Assembly: GCA_018897875.1 (NCBI GenBank)
Contig: JAHIKF010000008.1
Coordinates: forward strand, 1 to 35,603
Length of the DNA stretch: 35,603 bases
Direction of reading: 5' to 3'
Source of the DNA: Pseudomonadota bacterium
GTDB lineage: Bacteria > Desulfobacterota > Desulfobaccia > Desulfobaccales > 0-14-0-80-60-11
Part shown: positions 6,324-14,698 of the stretch, piece by piece
Numbering within the stretch: position 1 is the stretch's first letter
Layout of the letters: each line of letters starts with the position of its first letter
Translations under genes and position numbers: made by a program
The notes under the pieces: model-generated
Told to the model about the DNA's origin: nothing
The model's database searches: none
Seen by the model: only the letters and a program-made list of their open reading frames with translations

Positions 6324-7647
6324 AGTCTTACTGATTTCTCCTAATACGGAAACGGCTCCCATGCCTGTTTATCCGCTCTCCCTGGCGAGGCTGGCCAGGG
6401 CGGTTGAAACCAGAGGAGATCAGGTCAGGCAATTTGACCTTCTGGTTCATGGGAACCATCAGTTGCCTGGAGTTCTGCAAGAGTATCAGCCTAATCTGGT
6501 AGCCCTCTCGCTACGCAACCTTGATAATCTCGACACCACGGCCTATCGCTCTTACCTCTCGAGTTATCGGGAAATTATGAACATTATCTGCTCGCATACC
6601 CAGGCCCCCGTGGTCTTGGGAGGTAGTGGCTTTTCCCTGCTGCCCCACGAGTTGCTCCAGCGTTTGGATGGCAACCTCGGGGTAATCGGGCCGGGAGAGG
6701 GAGCCTTGAGCGCCATTCTTCAGGCGCTGGATGAAGGTGCAAGTTCCTTTCCCCAGATTCTTAACGGCACTGAATACAATGATGGCGCTTTTCAGAGCCG
6801 GCATGAACCGGAATTGGTGGAATACTATTGGCGCTTTGGTGGCATGATTGGCCTTCAAACCAAGAGAGGTTGTCCTCGTCACTGTTCCTACTGCACTTAC
6901 CCTCTGATCGATGGCAACCGAACCAGGTATGCTGAAATACCTGCGTTAGTAGAGGAGATCGAACTCCTGGTCCGGAAAATGGGAGTAACCTATTTTTACT
7001 TTGTTGATTCGGTCTTTAACCAGGACCGAGAGCATGAGTTGGCGTTCGCCGAGGAAATTCTCAGGCGCGATCTGGCGATTAGATGGTGTGCCTTTTTTGC
7101 CCCCTCCGGACTTGACCGGGAATATCTGAAAGTTCTTAAGAAAAGTGGGCTCACCCACGTGGAATTCGGAACTGAGGCCATGTGTGACCGAATGCTCTCT
7201 TCCTATAAAAAAGGATTCAACACTGCAGAGGTTGTCCACAATTCCAGCCTGGCCAATGAACTCGGGCTTCATGTTTGCCACTATCTTCTCTTCGGCGGGC
7301 CGGGGGAGGCGCCGGATACCGTCCGGGAGACCTTGACCCATGCAAGGAAGCTTTCAGATTGCGTATTCTTCCCTTTCGTGGGGGTGCGGATTTACCCCGG
7401 TACAGACGTATACTTGCAGGCCTTGAATGAAAATCAGGTTCAGGTGGATAGCGATTACTTTGCTCCCATATTTTACAATCCAGAGGGCTTTGCACGCGAG
7501 GCCATTTGGGAAATGTTGCGCCGCGAGACCGAAGGTTTGACTAACTGGCTCTTCCCGTCTAAGTATGAAGACATCAGCAGAATCTTGAAACGGTTGCGGC
7601 AGCGAGGATTGAAAGGTCCGCTCTGGGAGTATTTGCTGCAAAACTAA
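6310..7647 (+). CDS. B12-binding-domain radical SAM protein of lipid biosynthesis type
   Basis: The 445-residue protein has an N-terminal Rossmann-like cobalamin-binding domain (residues 1-150: KVLLISPN, LVALSLRN, VVLGGSGFSLLP, GVIGPGE) followed by a radical SAM barrel. The [4Fe-4S] motif is CPRHCSYC (Cys188, Cys192, Cys195), preceded by GLQTKRG. The usual DxHxxG cobalamin histidine motif is not evident, as in many members of this class. Such enzymes methylate or rearrange unactivated carbons, and relatives occur in ladderane-type and hopanoid lipid pathways. Here it sits between an acyltransferase and a hotdog protein, so the substrate is probably an ACP- or lipid-bound acyl chain. The start is TTG with AGGAAAGGA 6 bp upstream; the next ATG (6361) would remove the first beta strand. 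Confidence 0.88.
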   Translation: MRKNKVLLISPNTETAPMPVYPLSLARLARAVETRGDQVRQFDLLVHGNHQLPGVLQEYQPNLVALSLRNLDNLDTTAYRSYLSSYREIMNIICSHTQAPVVLGGSGFSLLPHELLQRLDGNLGVIGPGEGALSAILQALDEGASSFPQILNGTEYNDGAFQSRHEPELVEYYWRFGGMIGLQTKRGCPRHCSYCTYPLIDGNRTRYAEIPALVEEIELLVRKMGVTYFYFVDSVFNQDREHELAFAEEILRRDLAIRWCAFFAPSGLDREYLKVLKKSGLTHVEFGTEAMCDRMLSSYKKGFNTAEVVHNSSLANELGLHVCHYLLFGGPGEAPDTVRETLTHARKLSDCVFFPFVGVRIYPGTDVYLQALNENQVQVDSDYFAPIFYNPEGFAREAIWEMLRRETEGLTNWLFPSKYEDISRILKRLRQRGLKGPLWEYLLQN

Positions 7648-7652
7648 GGGGA

Positions 7653-8087
7653 TTGAAAGATTTGAACTTTCAACTGGAAGAACTTCTGCCGCATCGACAC
7701 CCCATGCTGATGCTGGATAGCATTCTTGAGGCCAGCACTGGCCGCCTGTTGGCGGAAAAGGTTTTTCAGCCTGATGATTATGGAGTGTCAGAGGGCCACG
7801 TTCTGGCAGGCGCACTTATCGAAACCATGGCTCAGGCTGTGGCTGCCATTCAGGGTTTGGCGGCGGCATCTCGGGGAGACCTGCCTCCTAAAGGGATGCT
7901 GGTAGGCGTGGAAGGACTTACGGTGTTGGCGCCGGTGAATTTAGGTCGGCACCTCGGAATTCTCGTGGAGATCACTCGACAATTGCGTCCCTTTATCATG
8001 GCTGACGGTTCCATTTTTCAGGACGGAACTTTAATAGCCAAAGGGTGTCTAAAGTTTTTCGTCGAGGGCGGCCCCAATGAGGCTTAG
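7653..8087 (+). CDS. ApeP-like hotdog 3-hydroxyacyl-ACP dehydratase
   Basis: This 144-residue single-hotdog protein opens with LPHRHPMLMLDSILEA, like FabZ, but lacks the catalytic HFPxxPxxPG loop. The matching region is GHVLAGALIETMAQAVAA, keeping the glutamate and MAQ helix. This is the look of the ApeP-type half-dehydratases of aryl-polyene clusters, which work with an ApeI-type partner; a candidate partner is encoded at 15395-15769 in the same operon. It would help remove water from 3-hydroxyacyl-ACP to give a trans double bond. TTG at 7653 preceded by AAGGGG is the likely start, and a second TTG at 7662 is also possible. It overlaps the next gene by 11 bp. Confidence 0.82.
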   Translation: MKDLNFQLEELLPHRHPMLMLDSILEASTGRLLAEKVFQPDDYGVSEGHVLAGALIETMAQAVAAIQGLAAASRGDLPPKGMLVGVEGLTVLAPVNLGRHLGILVEITRQLRPFIMADGSIFQDGTLIAKGCLKFFVEGGPNEA

Positions 8088-8544
8088 ACGAGGCCGCAGA
8101 CCCAAAGGTAGGTACCTGGAACACCAGGTTCCAGTCCGGGTCAGATTCAATGAAGTGGATTCTCTAAGCATTGTTTGGCACGGGCATTTCCTCAAATATT
8201 TTGAAGATGGCCGTTGTGGCTTTGGGGAGCGCTACGGCATCGGTTATTTGGACCTGCTCAAAGCCGGGCTCTTGGTTCCCGTGGTTCACGCCTCCTGCGA
8301 CCATTTTGAGCCAGCCAGGTTTGGCGATGAATTAATCGTCACCACCAGGCTCTATGAACTGGAAAGCTCCAAGATTTTCTATTATTATGAGGTGAGCCGG
8401 GCATCCGATGGCTCCATCCTGGCTGCCGGCAGGACTATCCAGGCCTTCCTGGACCAGGAACTTAACCTTATTCTCACCTTGCCCGACTATATGAGGTCAT
8501 TCTACGAGCGCTGGAAAGACCACATGCTGGTGTCCGATGGCTGA
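8077..8544 (+). CDS. YbgC/4-hydroxybenzoyl-CoA-type acyl thioesterase
   Basis: This is a 155-residue hotdog thioesterase. The segment VRFNEVDSLSIVWHGHFLKYFEDGR matches the family's VRxxDTDxxGVVYHxxYLxYFExxR active-site helix, although the usual first aspartate position reads E and the glycine-valine is changed. Thioesterases of this type are standard in aryl-polyene clusters and may release or edit acyl-ACP intermediates in the cytoplasm. It starts inside the preceding hotdog gene and overlaps the following ketosynthase by 8 bp, so the three are likely translationally coupled. A basic N-terminus of about 18 residues precedes the hotdog. Confidence 0.85.
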   Translation: MRLRRGRRPKGRYLEHQVPVRVRFNEVDSLSIVWHGHFLKYFEDGRCGFGERYGIGYLDLLKAGLLVPVVHASCDHFEPARFGDELIVTTRLYELESSKIFYYYEVSRASDGSILAAGRTIQAFLDQELNLILTLPDYMRSFYERWKDHMLVSDG

Positions 8545-9721
8545 ACCTTGCGCAATCATAGGTCTGGACCTGATAAATGCCCTGGGGGCAGGCCCGGATG
8601 CGGTTTGGGACGAGATGATGGCATATACTTGCGGTATCCGGCCTCTTAATCGTTTCGACCACGGTAGATACCGGTCCGATATGGCCGCGGAGATCCCCGG
8701 GCCCTTGCTGGCCCAACTTCGGGATGAGGCGGGGGAAAGGCATTTCTCATTAGCATACAGCATAGCCAGACGCGCGGTCCATGGAGCCTTGGAAGCAGCA
8801 TTTGGGGAACAGAGAAGCAACACCCCTCGCCGGGTAGGCCTGGTGTTGGCCACGACCAAGGGGGATATCCCGGAGTTTGAACGCCAGGTCCAGAACCGGG
8901 AAGTTCCCGCCAAAGGACGCTACAATCCTTACCTTCTGGCCCTGGAACTGGCTCGAGACCTGAAGCTTGAGGGTCCGGTGCTGGCAGTTTCAGGGGCGTG
9001 TGCTACCGGACTCCTGGCAATGATCCATGCCGTTCGCCTGGTCCAAAGGGGGGGCGCGGAAGCGGTAGTAGCTGTGGGAGTAGACGTTCTGTCGGATTTT
9101 GTCCTCTCCGGTTTTAGCAGCGTTGGCGCTCTGGCCCCTGAACCATGCCGCCCATATGACGAAAAGCGAAACGGCCTTTCCCTGGGTGAAGGTGCCGGCG
9201 CGGTAGTCCTATCGCCCCGGGGAGCTTTCCCTCAAAAGGAATTGGCTTTGATCAGCGGTTGGGGAGTTGCTAATGACGCCCGGCACATTACCGCCCCTTC
9301 GCCCACCGCCAACGGTTTGATCCAGGCCCTGCGTCAGACCATGGCTATGGCCTGCTTAGAAGTGGACGAAGTGCATTACCTCAACGCTCACGGCACCGGC
9401 ACCATTTATAATGACGCCATGGAGGCCAGGGCAATTCACCAGGTTTTTGGCGAATCCCCGCCGCCAGTAAGTTCCATGAAAGGATATTTCGGACATACCC
9501 TGGGTGCTGCAGGTATAATCGAGGCCGTTTTAACGGTCGTAGCGTTGAGGCGCAAGACTGTTCCCGCCTCCCTTGGCCTGGAACACCCAGGGGCAGACAT
9601 CCCCATTCAGCCTCTAAGAACTCACCTCCACCGAACCCCCTTGACCCATGCCCTTACCATTAAAAGCGGCTTCGGTGGCATTAACGTGGCCTTGTCCCTA
9701 AGCGCCTTGCCTTTGCTATGA
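8537..9721 (+). CDS. 3-oxoacyl-ACP synthase (FabF-like KS), active triad present
   Basis: This 394-residue ketosynthase condenses acyl groups with malonyl-ACP to lengthen the chain. The catalytic triad is complete: Cys155 in SGACATGL, His in NAHGTGT, and His in KGYFGHTLGAAG. The C-terminal glycine-rich GFGGINVAL is also present. Length is normal. The N-terminal strand is slightly divergent (CAIIGLDLINALGAG). The next gene, overlapping by 4 bp, encodes a KS-like protein without the cysteine, so the two probably form a ketosynthase/chain-length-factor-like heterodimer as in aryl-polyene (ApeO/ApeC) and type II polyketide systems. Confidence 0.93.
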   Translation: MAEPCAIIGLDLINALGAGPDAVWDEMMAYTCGIRPLNRFDHGRYRSDMAAEIPGPLLAQLRDEAGERHFSLAYSIARRAVHGALEAAFGEQRSNTPRRVGLVLATTKGDIPEFERQVQNREVPAKGRYNPYLLALELARDLKLEGPVLAVSGACATGLLAMIHAVRLVQRGGAEAVVAVGVDVLSDFVLSGFSSVGALAPEPCRPYDEKRNGLSLGEGAGAVVLSPRGAFPQKELALISGWGVANDARHITAPSPTANGLIQALRQTMAMACLEVDEVHYLNAHGTGTIYNDAMEARAIHQVFGESPPPVSSMKGYFGHTLGAAGIIEAVLTVVALRRKTVPASLGLEHPGADIPIQPLRTHLHRTPLTHALTIKSGFGGINVALSLSALPLL

Positions 9722-10539
9722 GTTCATCAATGGTCATTTCCTTGTTCGGCTATATTGATGCCACCGGTTGGGGTGGCAAGGAAGGGTCACACCGGTGGGA
9801 CCATTCTCAGGGCCAGTTGGCACAGGCGCTGCGATGGCGGATGGTTTCCGGAAGTGCCCACGATCGGTTTGGGCGCATGGATCTTCTGTCGAAGTATGTA
9901 AGTGTCGCGGTGGAAATGTTGGGTCTCCCCTTGCTTGGGAAACAGGATCTCCGTCTAGAGACGGCGATGGTTATGGGCACTATGGTTGGGTGCTATGGGG
10001 CGGACCTGGATTTCTATCGGGGGATCCTTCAGGGGGATGGCCCTTCACCTACCATGTTCGCCTACACCCTGCCCACCATTGCCCTGGGCGAAGTCGCGAT
10101 CCGCCACCGCCTGGGAGGGGCCAGTTACTGCTTTATGGCCGGCGCAGACAGCGGATTATTGGCCCTTTGGGAGAGCGTCAAGTTGTTGCAAGCCGGCGAA
10201 TGCCAGAAGTGCGTTTGTATAATGGCAGACGTCTTGTCCCAGCATGCTGAGATGATAGCCAGGAACATAGATCCAGCGGGGAAAGCCCTGACAGAATACG
10301 CTTACGCTTTTCTACTGGAGCGCCATGGCCATGCGCAAGCATGCGAACACCCCTCCATGGCCAGGGTCGCTATCACTTCTGGTGCCGATGGAACTGACTC
10401 CACTGAATCCTGGAAAGTTCCAGATAGCCTGATAGGCTTATTGAGGGAGGGAAGACCCGGGCGCCTTGATCTGGCTTCTCCTCCGGCTTCCGGCATAAAG
10501 GAGATTCTTTCAATTATTCGCTGTTCTCCAGTAATTTAA
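9718..10539 (+). CDS. KS-like N-terminal-domain protein, catalytically dead (chain-length-factor-like)
   Basis: This 273-residue protein matches only the first half of the thiolase fold (beta-ketoacyl synthase-like N-terminal domain type). Recognisable parts are MVMGTMVGCYGADLDFY, then TMFAYTLPTIALGEVAIRHRLGG, the dimer-interface region. At the cysteine position it reads FMAGADSGLLAL, so there is no nucleophile, and the C-terminal histidine half is absent. Such proteins pair with an active ketosynthase in aryl-polyene clusters and are thought to set chain length. It overlaps the active KS upstream (ATGA) and lies 10 bp before the second ACP gene. Confidence 0.82.
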   Translation: MSSSMVISLFGYIDATGWGGKEGSHRWDHSQGQLAQALRWRMVSGSAHDRFGRMDLLSKYVSVAVEMLGLPLLGKQDLRLETAMVMGTMVGCYGADLDFYRGILQGDGPSPTMFAYTLPTIALGEVAIRHRLGGASYCFMAGADSGLLALWESVKLLQAGECQKCVCIMADVLSQHAEMIARNIDPAGKALTEYAYAFLLERHGHAQACEHPSMARVAITSGADGTDSTESWKVPDSLIGLLREGRPGRLDLASPPASGIKEILSIIRCSPVI

Positions 10540-10549
10540 AAGGCACTCA

Positions 10550-10807
10550 ATGCATCAACTTATAAGCGATTTAAAGGTAAAAATTGTTGATATTCTGAAT
10601 TTGGAAGATGTCTCCCCAGAAGACATTGACGAGGCTGCGCCTCTTTTTGGAGAAGGCTTGGGGTTAGATTCTTTGGATGCCCTTGAATTAGTGGTACTGG
10701 TGGAAAAAGACTACGGTATTAAGATCACCGATATCGAAGTAGGACGGCAGGCTTTTGCTTCCGTCAATACGCTGGCCCGGTTTATCCTTGAAAAACAGGG
10801 GAAATAA
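10550..10807 (+). CDS. Acyl carrier protein (second of two)
   Basis: An 85-residue classical ACP with phosphopantetheine Ser41 in LGLDSLDALELV and helix signatures (KVKIVDILNLEDV, VVLVEKDYGIKI, TLARFILEKQG). It lacks the N-terminal extension of the ACP at the start of the operon. The stop codon overlaps the next ketosynthase start (TAATG), so the pair is probably coupled, which suggests this ACP serves the chain-extension KS enzymes. Confidence 0.95.
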   Translation: MHQLISDLKVKIVDILNLEDVSPEDIDEAAPLFGEGLGLDSLDALELVVLVEKDYGIKITDIEVGRQAFASVNTLARFILEKQGK

Positions 10808-12036
10808 TGTCCTCCCGCATCATCGTCACCGGCATGGGTGTTGTCTCCGCCCTGGGCTGGACGCCGACCGCGATCTGGCAAGCTATGGAAGCAGGTTATA
10901 GCGGCCTTGGACCCTTGACCCTGTTCGCCTCCCCCCGCTGCGGACATTTCCCGGTGGGGCAGGTCCAGGGTGACCCAGCTCAGTCCAGCGGCCTGAGCCG
11001 GGGCTCCCGCAGCGACCATCTTGCGGCCTACGCCGCCAGTATGGCCTTTTTGGATGCCGGGTTAGACAAGGTTCCTGCCACCATCAGGAAAAGCATCGGC
11101 CTGGTTCTGGGTGGCACCACTGGCGGGATGCTGGACACCGAGTCTTTCTTCTTGAGAGTAGTCCGGGAAGGTTTCGTTGAAGGGTCCCTGCTGCGGCACC
11201 ACGAATGTTGCCACCCAGCCAATGCCACAGCTGAACTTCTGGGGCTCAATGGCTTCCGTGCTACTCAATCCACCGCTTGCAGCTCGGGACTTATGGCTAT
11301 TGCCACTGCCTGTGACGTCCTTAAAGCTGGTGAAGCCGAAATCATGCTGGCTGGAGGAGTAGACTCTTTAACCAGGCTCACTTTAAATGGTTTCGCCTCT
11401 TTGCTGATAATTGCCCCTGATGGCTGTCGTCCTTTCGATGCCAGACGCACCGGCATGAGCCTGGGGGAAGGAGCTGCGGTCCTGGTCTTGGAAAGGGAAG
11501 AAACGGCCTTGGCAAGGAAGGCGCCCATGCTGGCTGAAATAGGTGGATTCGCCCATACTTGTGAGGCTCATCATCCTACTGCACCCACCCCTGATGGTGC
11601 CGGAATCTACCAGGCTATGGCCTTGGCCTTGCAGCGCGCCGGTCTCACCCCGGCCGACGTGGATTATGTCAATGCTCATGGCACCGGCACCATCGACAAC
11701 GACCTGGCCGAAGGACGGGCCTTGAGCCGCCTGTTTGGTGAGGCGCCCCCCCCCATCTCATCTACCAAGCGCTTTTTCGGACACACCCTGGGTGCCGCCG
11801 GGGCCATCGAGACCGTGGTGTGCATTTTAGCCTTGCAGAATCAAAGGGTGCCAGGAACTCTTGGACTGCTCCACCCCGATCCGAAGATACCCATCAAACC
11901 GCTGCTTGCCCCCGTGAGCGCCACAGTCAAAACCGCGCTCAATAACTCTCTGGGCTTCGGGGGGGCCTGCTCCTCCTTGGTTATCGGCCAGGTGGGCTTT
12001 GGAAGGAATGGAGCCGTGCAAGATGACCGACCCTGA
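10807..12036 (+). CDS. 3-oxoacyl-ACP synthase (FabF-like KS), active triad present
   Basis: This 409-residue ketosynthase has a canonical start (RIIVTGMGVVSALG). It carries Cys158 in STACSSGL, His in NAHGTGT, His in KRFFGHTLGAAG, and the terminal SLGFGGACSSL. It is the second active condensing enzyme of the plus arm and is followed, with a short overlap, by another KS-like protein lacking catalytic residues. The KS/KS-like arrangement is thus duplicated in this operon. It may act at a different chain length or on a different starter from the KS at 8537-9721; sequence alone does not settle which. Confidence 0.93.
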   Translation: MSSRIIVTGMGVVSALGWTPTAIWQAMEAGYSGLGPLTLFASPRCGHFPVGQVQGDPAQSSGLSRGSRSDHLAAYAASMAFLDAGLDKVPATIRKSIGLVLGGTTGGMLDTESFFLRVVREGFVEGSLLRHHECCHPANATAELLGLNGFRATQSTACSSGLMAIATACDVLKAGEAEIMLAGGVDSLTRLTLNGFASLLIIAPDGCRPFDARRTGMSLGEGAAVLVLEREETALARKAPMLAEIGGFAHTCEAHHPTAPTPDGAGIYQAMALALQRAGLTPADVDYVNAHGTGTIDNDLAEGRALSRLFGEAPPPISSTKRFFGHTLGAAGAIETVVCILALQNQRVPGTLGLLHPDPKIPIKPLLAPVSATVKTALNNSLGFGGACSSLVIGQVGFGRNGAVQDDRP

Positions 12037-13159
12037 CCGCGACGCGCTGGCCATCCTGGGCTGCGGCTCCATTCGCCCTGATAGAAACCTGGAACTGTTG
12101 CCTTTGCCGGCTGAGATGGGGGGAGGGGCGGTCTACGCCCACCTGTGCCCCCAATCCCTGGGCAAGGGAGTGATTCCCTCGGGGGTTTATAGAAAGGTGG
12201 GGCGAGCTCAGAAGATGGTGCTGCTGGCCGCACATAAGGCTCTGGAGGAATTCCCGCTCTCCCCATCGGCTCAGGATCAATCTGCGGTGTGCCTGGGGAC
12301 CGGGTTTGGCGAACTGGGAGAGACCTTGCTTTTCCTGGAAAACCTGGTGCGCCTTGAGGAGCGGGAGCCCAAGCCGACCCGGTTCGCCAACTCGGTTCAC
12401 AATTCCCTGGCTTCCCAGGTGGCGATTAATTTCGGCCTCAAAGGCGAAAACCATACCCTTACCCAGGGACCGATATCCTTCGAATTGGCCCTGTGGCAGG
12501 CCGCAGTGTTGCTGCAAACCGGCCGGGCTGGCCATGTTTTGGTCTGCGGGGTCGATGAACTCACGCCTTTCCTTGGCTTTCTCGGGGTCGAGTGCGGGTT
12601 TTGGGGCAAAGAGGATCCCCCTGACCTTCAGGAGATAGAAAGAACCGGCCACAACCACCGGCCCCGCCCCGGAGAAGGGGCGGCCGCTTTCGTGCTGGGA
12701 CTCAGAGGTGCGGCTCCTGCAAAAGGCCTTCTTCCCTGTGTTCATACCATCAAAGTGCAGCCCTTGGAATTGCGGCAGGGGCAGATTATTGATCCGATGG
12801 CGGAACTAAAGTTCGTAATGGATGCCCTTGCCGATAAGGGCGTCTCCCTCGGGAACCTCGACCTCATTATCCTTGGGGCTAATTGCTCGGGCCAGTTGGA
12901 GACGCTGTATCAACCAATATTACAGCTTATTTTTCAGGATATTAGGAAAGAGATTGGCGTTATCTCTTACAAGACTTTATGGGGCGAATTTTCCACCACC
13001 CCGGCACTGGGTCTGGGCCTGGCGGTGGACATCCTCCGGACCGGGAAGATTCCTCCCTGGGTTATTCCTGAGAAAAAGCCTCCTCCGGTTCTTAAGAATA
13101 TCCTCATGTACCAGGTGTCGCCCCTGGGGTTCCATAGTTTGTGCCTGGTAAGGATATGA
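12023..13159 (+). CDS. KS-like protein without catalytic residues (second chain-length-factor-like subunit)
   Basis: This thiolase-fold protein is about 378 residues from the ATG at 12023, which has GGAG 9 bp upstream; a TTG at 11999 and an ATG at 12008 are alternatives. Features include CLGTGFGELGETLLFL, then ANSVHNSLASQVAINFGLKG, typical of KS-like partners in aryl-polyene clusters. At the active-site turn it reads LTQGPISFELAL, so the cysteine is missing, and neither of the two catalytic histidine motifs (NAHGT, GHTLGA) is found. It overlaps the active ketosynthase upstream by 14 bp, which suggests a heterodimer. Its 3' end overlaps the deacetylase start (ATGA). Confidence 0.82.
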   Translation: MTDPDRDALAILGCGSIRPDRNLELLPLPAEMGGGAVYAHLCPQSLGKGVIPSGVYRKVGRAQKMVLLAAHKALEEFPLSPSAQDQSAVCLGTGFGELGETLLFLENLVRLEEREPKPTRFANSVHNSLASQVAINFGLKGENHTLTQGPISFELALWQAAVLLQTGRAGHVLVCGVDELTPFLGFLGVECGFWGKEDPPDLQEIERTGHNHRPRPGEGAAAFVLGLRGAAPAKGLLPCVHTIKVQPLELRQGQIIDPMAELKFVMDALADKGVSLGNLDLIILGANCSGQLETLYQPILQLIFQDIRKEIGVISYKTLWGEFSTTPALGLGLAVDILRTGKIPPWVIPEKKPPPVLKNILMYQVSPLGFHSLCLVRI

Positions 13160-13938
13160 GCCGGTTCCAGATGGCAACCATCGCAGTTGTCGTCCTTGCG
13201 ACGGCCACCGGCGCCTTGGCCCCGGATCCTCTCCGGTGGTGGCTTTGGGGGGGACTTGCCGCTGCGTACCTGGCGCTGGTGGGTTTGGGGGTAACATTTA
13301 GCAGTTGGGGGCTTTTCGGACCGGCTATCTGCCTCGGCAGGCCGGGCGGCATGCGCGTAAGTCTCACATTTGATGACGGACCGGATCCCGCCAGCACTCC
13401 CCGATTGCTGGAAGTTTTGGAGCAACACCAGGTCAAGGCGGCATTTTTCTTGATCGGCCGGCATGCGGAAAGGCACCGCGCCTTGGTGCAGGCCATAGCC
13501 GACAAAGGGCATCTGGTGGGGAATCACACCTACCGCCATGCCTGGTGGACCAATTTTTTATGGGGCGACAGATTAGATCGGGAAATTCAGCGGGCCCAGC
13601 GGGTGTTCCAGGACATCCTGGGAACTGCGCCCCGTTTTTTCCGCAGCCCCATGGGCCTGACCAACCCACAGTTATTCGGAGCCCTGAAACGTATCGGCCT
13701 CCGGTTCGTGGGTTGGGATCTTCGAGGTCTGGACCAGCGGGCTGGCGCGGCGGCACCGGTTATTCGCCGGCTCGCGCACCGATGCCGGGACGGCAGTATA
13801 ATCCTGCTGCACGATGGGGGAGCCAATCCGCAAGTCCTGGTGGACATCGTCCATACCATCATTCCGGCCCTGCGTAATCAAGGTTTTACTTTTGTGCGGC
13901 TTGATGAATCCCTATCCCTGCCTGAAAAGGAAAACTAA
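13156..13938 (+). CDS. Membrane-anchored polysaccharide deacetylase (NodB-homology domain)
   Basis: A 260-residue protein has one or two N-terminal hydrophobic segments (about residues 5-50) followed by a NodB/CE4 domain. The domain motifs appear in order: TFDDGPDP (catalytic and metal aspartates), NHTYRHAW (metal histidines), FFRSPMG (substrate arginine), VGWDLRGLD, and IILLHDGG. These metal enzymes remove N-acetyl groups from amino sugars at the envelope. In this locus the plausible substrate is an N-acetylated sugar attached to the lipid product (a glycosyltransferase is encoded in the other arm) or cell-wall glycan. The ATG at 13156 overlaps the previous stop by 4 bp and is preferred over a GTG at 13141. 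Confidence 0.88.
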   Translation: MSRFQMATIAVVVLATATGALAPDPLRWWLWGGLAAAYLALVGLGVTFSSWGLFGPAICLGRPGGMRVSLTFDDGPDPASTPRLLEVLEQHQVKAAFFLIGRHAERHRALVQAIADKGHLVGNHTYRHAWWTNFLWGDRLDREIQRAQRVFQDILGTAPRFFRSPMGLTNPQLFGALKRIGLRFVGWDLRGLDQRAGAAAPVIRRLAHRCRDGSIILLHDGGANPQVLVDIVHTIIPALRNQGFTFVRLDESLSLPEKEN

Positions 13939-13942
13939 TTTA

Positions 13943-14698
13943 ATGCAAGTAATCCGTACCTGGTTCCTGATAGCTTGCCTGGTTGGGCTAATTTTAGGAA
14001 ACACCGCGAGTGCGGGCGCGGCTGAAAAGCCCGGTCGGAAAGGTCTGGCCAAGGAAACAGCCGCAGTGAGGAAATCCGCGCACAAGCTCTCCCCAGAGGA
14101 ACTGGCCCAGCTTCTGGAGCGTATTGAAAAGAAGCTGGGCAAAATCCAATCACTCTACACCGATTTTATTCAGGAAAAGCACCTGGAAATTTTCACCCGG
14201 CCGGCAGTAGCTAAGGGGCGGTGCATTTTCCAAAACCCCGGAAAGATGCGGTTTGAAATCATCGAGCCATTCCAGTCAGTCCTCATCGTCAACGACAAGG
14301 CCGTCGCTAAATATGAACTGGTAGAAGGTAAGTGGCAAAAACTCCAATCCAGCCAGCAGCAACTGGTGCTGTTGATCATCGACCACATCACTTTGTGGTT
14401 GCAGGGGCGGCTGCGAGGTAAAGAGGATATTTATGCAATTTCGGCGGAAAAGGGGGAAACCACCAAAGTGATCCTGACCCCCAGGAACGAGGGGTTCAGA
14501 AAACACCTGACAGCCATTGAGCTGGTTATGAACCGGGATGAATCCGGGATCAGGCAGATCATTCTCCGGGAACCAGGGCCAGATTACACGGTGGTCACTT
14601 TTATCAACGACCGGCGGAACCTGGCGATACCCCAGGAAGTATTCAACACCAATAGTCCCGAGCCCCCCCCGATTCCGGATGGATTGGCTGCACCATGA
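13943..14698 (+). CDS. LolA-like periplasmic lipid/lipoprotein carrier
   Basis: From the ATG at 13943 the product is 251 residues, with a signal peptide (hydrophobic core WFLIACLVGLILG, cut after about ASAGA). A LolA-type half-barrel follows: LYTDFIQEKHLEIFTRPAVAKGRCIF, then PGKMRFEIIEPFQSVLIVNDKAVAKYEL. The opening match to LolA (F.Q..... G.....P...R......) is good. LolA-like proteins in aryl-polyene and flexirubin clusters are thought to escort the lipid product across the periplasm. The gene overlaps the next lipoprotein gene by 4 bp (ATGA), which suggests they act as a carrier/acceptor pair. A longer frame upstream overlaps the deacetylase and is unlikely. Confidence 0.88.
   Translation: MQVIRTWFLIACLVGLILGNTASAGAAEKPGRKGLAKETAAVRKSAHKLSPEELAQLLERIEKKLGKIQSLYTDFIQEKHLEIFTRPAVAKGRCIFQNPGKMRFEIIEPFQSVLIVNDKAVAKYELVEGKWQKLQSSQQQLVLLIIDHITLWLQGRLRGKEDIYAISAEKGETTKVILTPRNEGFRKHLTAIELVMNRDESGIRQIILREPGPDYTVVTFINDRRNLAIPQEVFNTNSPEPPPIPDGLAAP

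Noticed and set aside
13814..13942. N-terminal extension of the LolA-like protein
   Set aside because: It overlaps the deacetylase gene, and the signal peptide begins only at the ATG at 13943.
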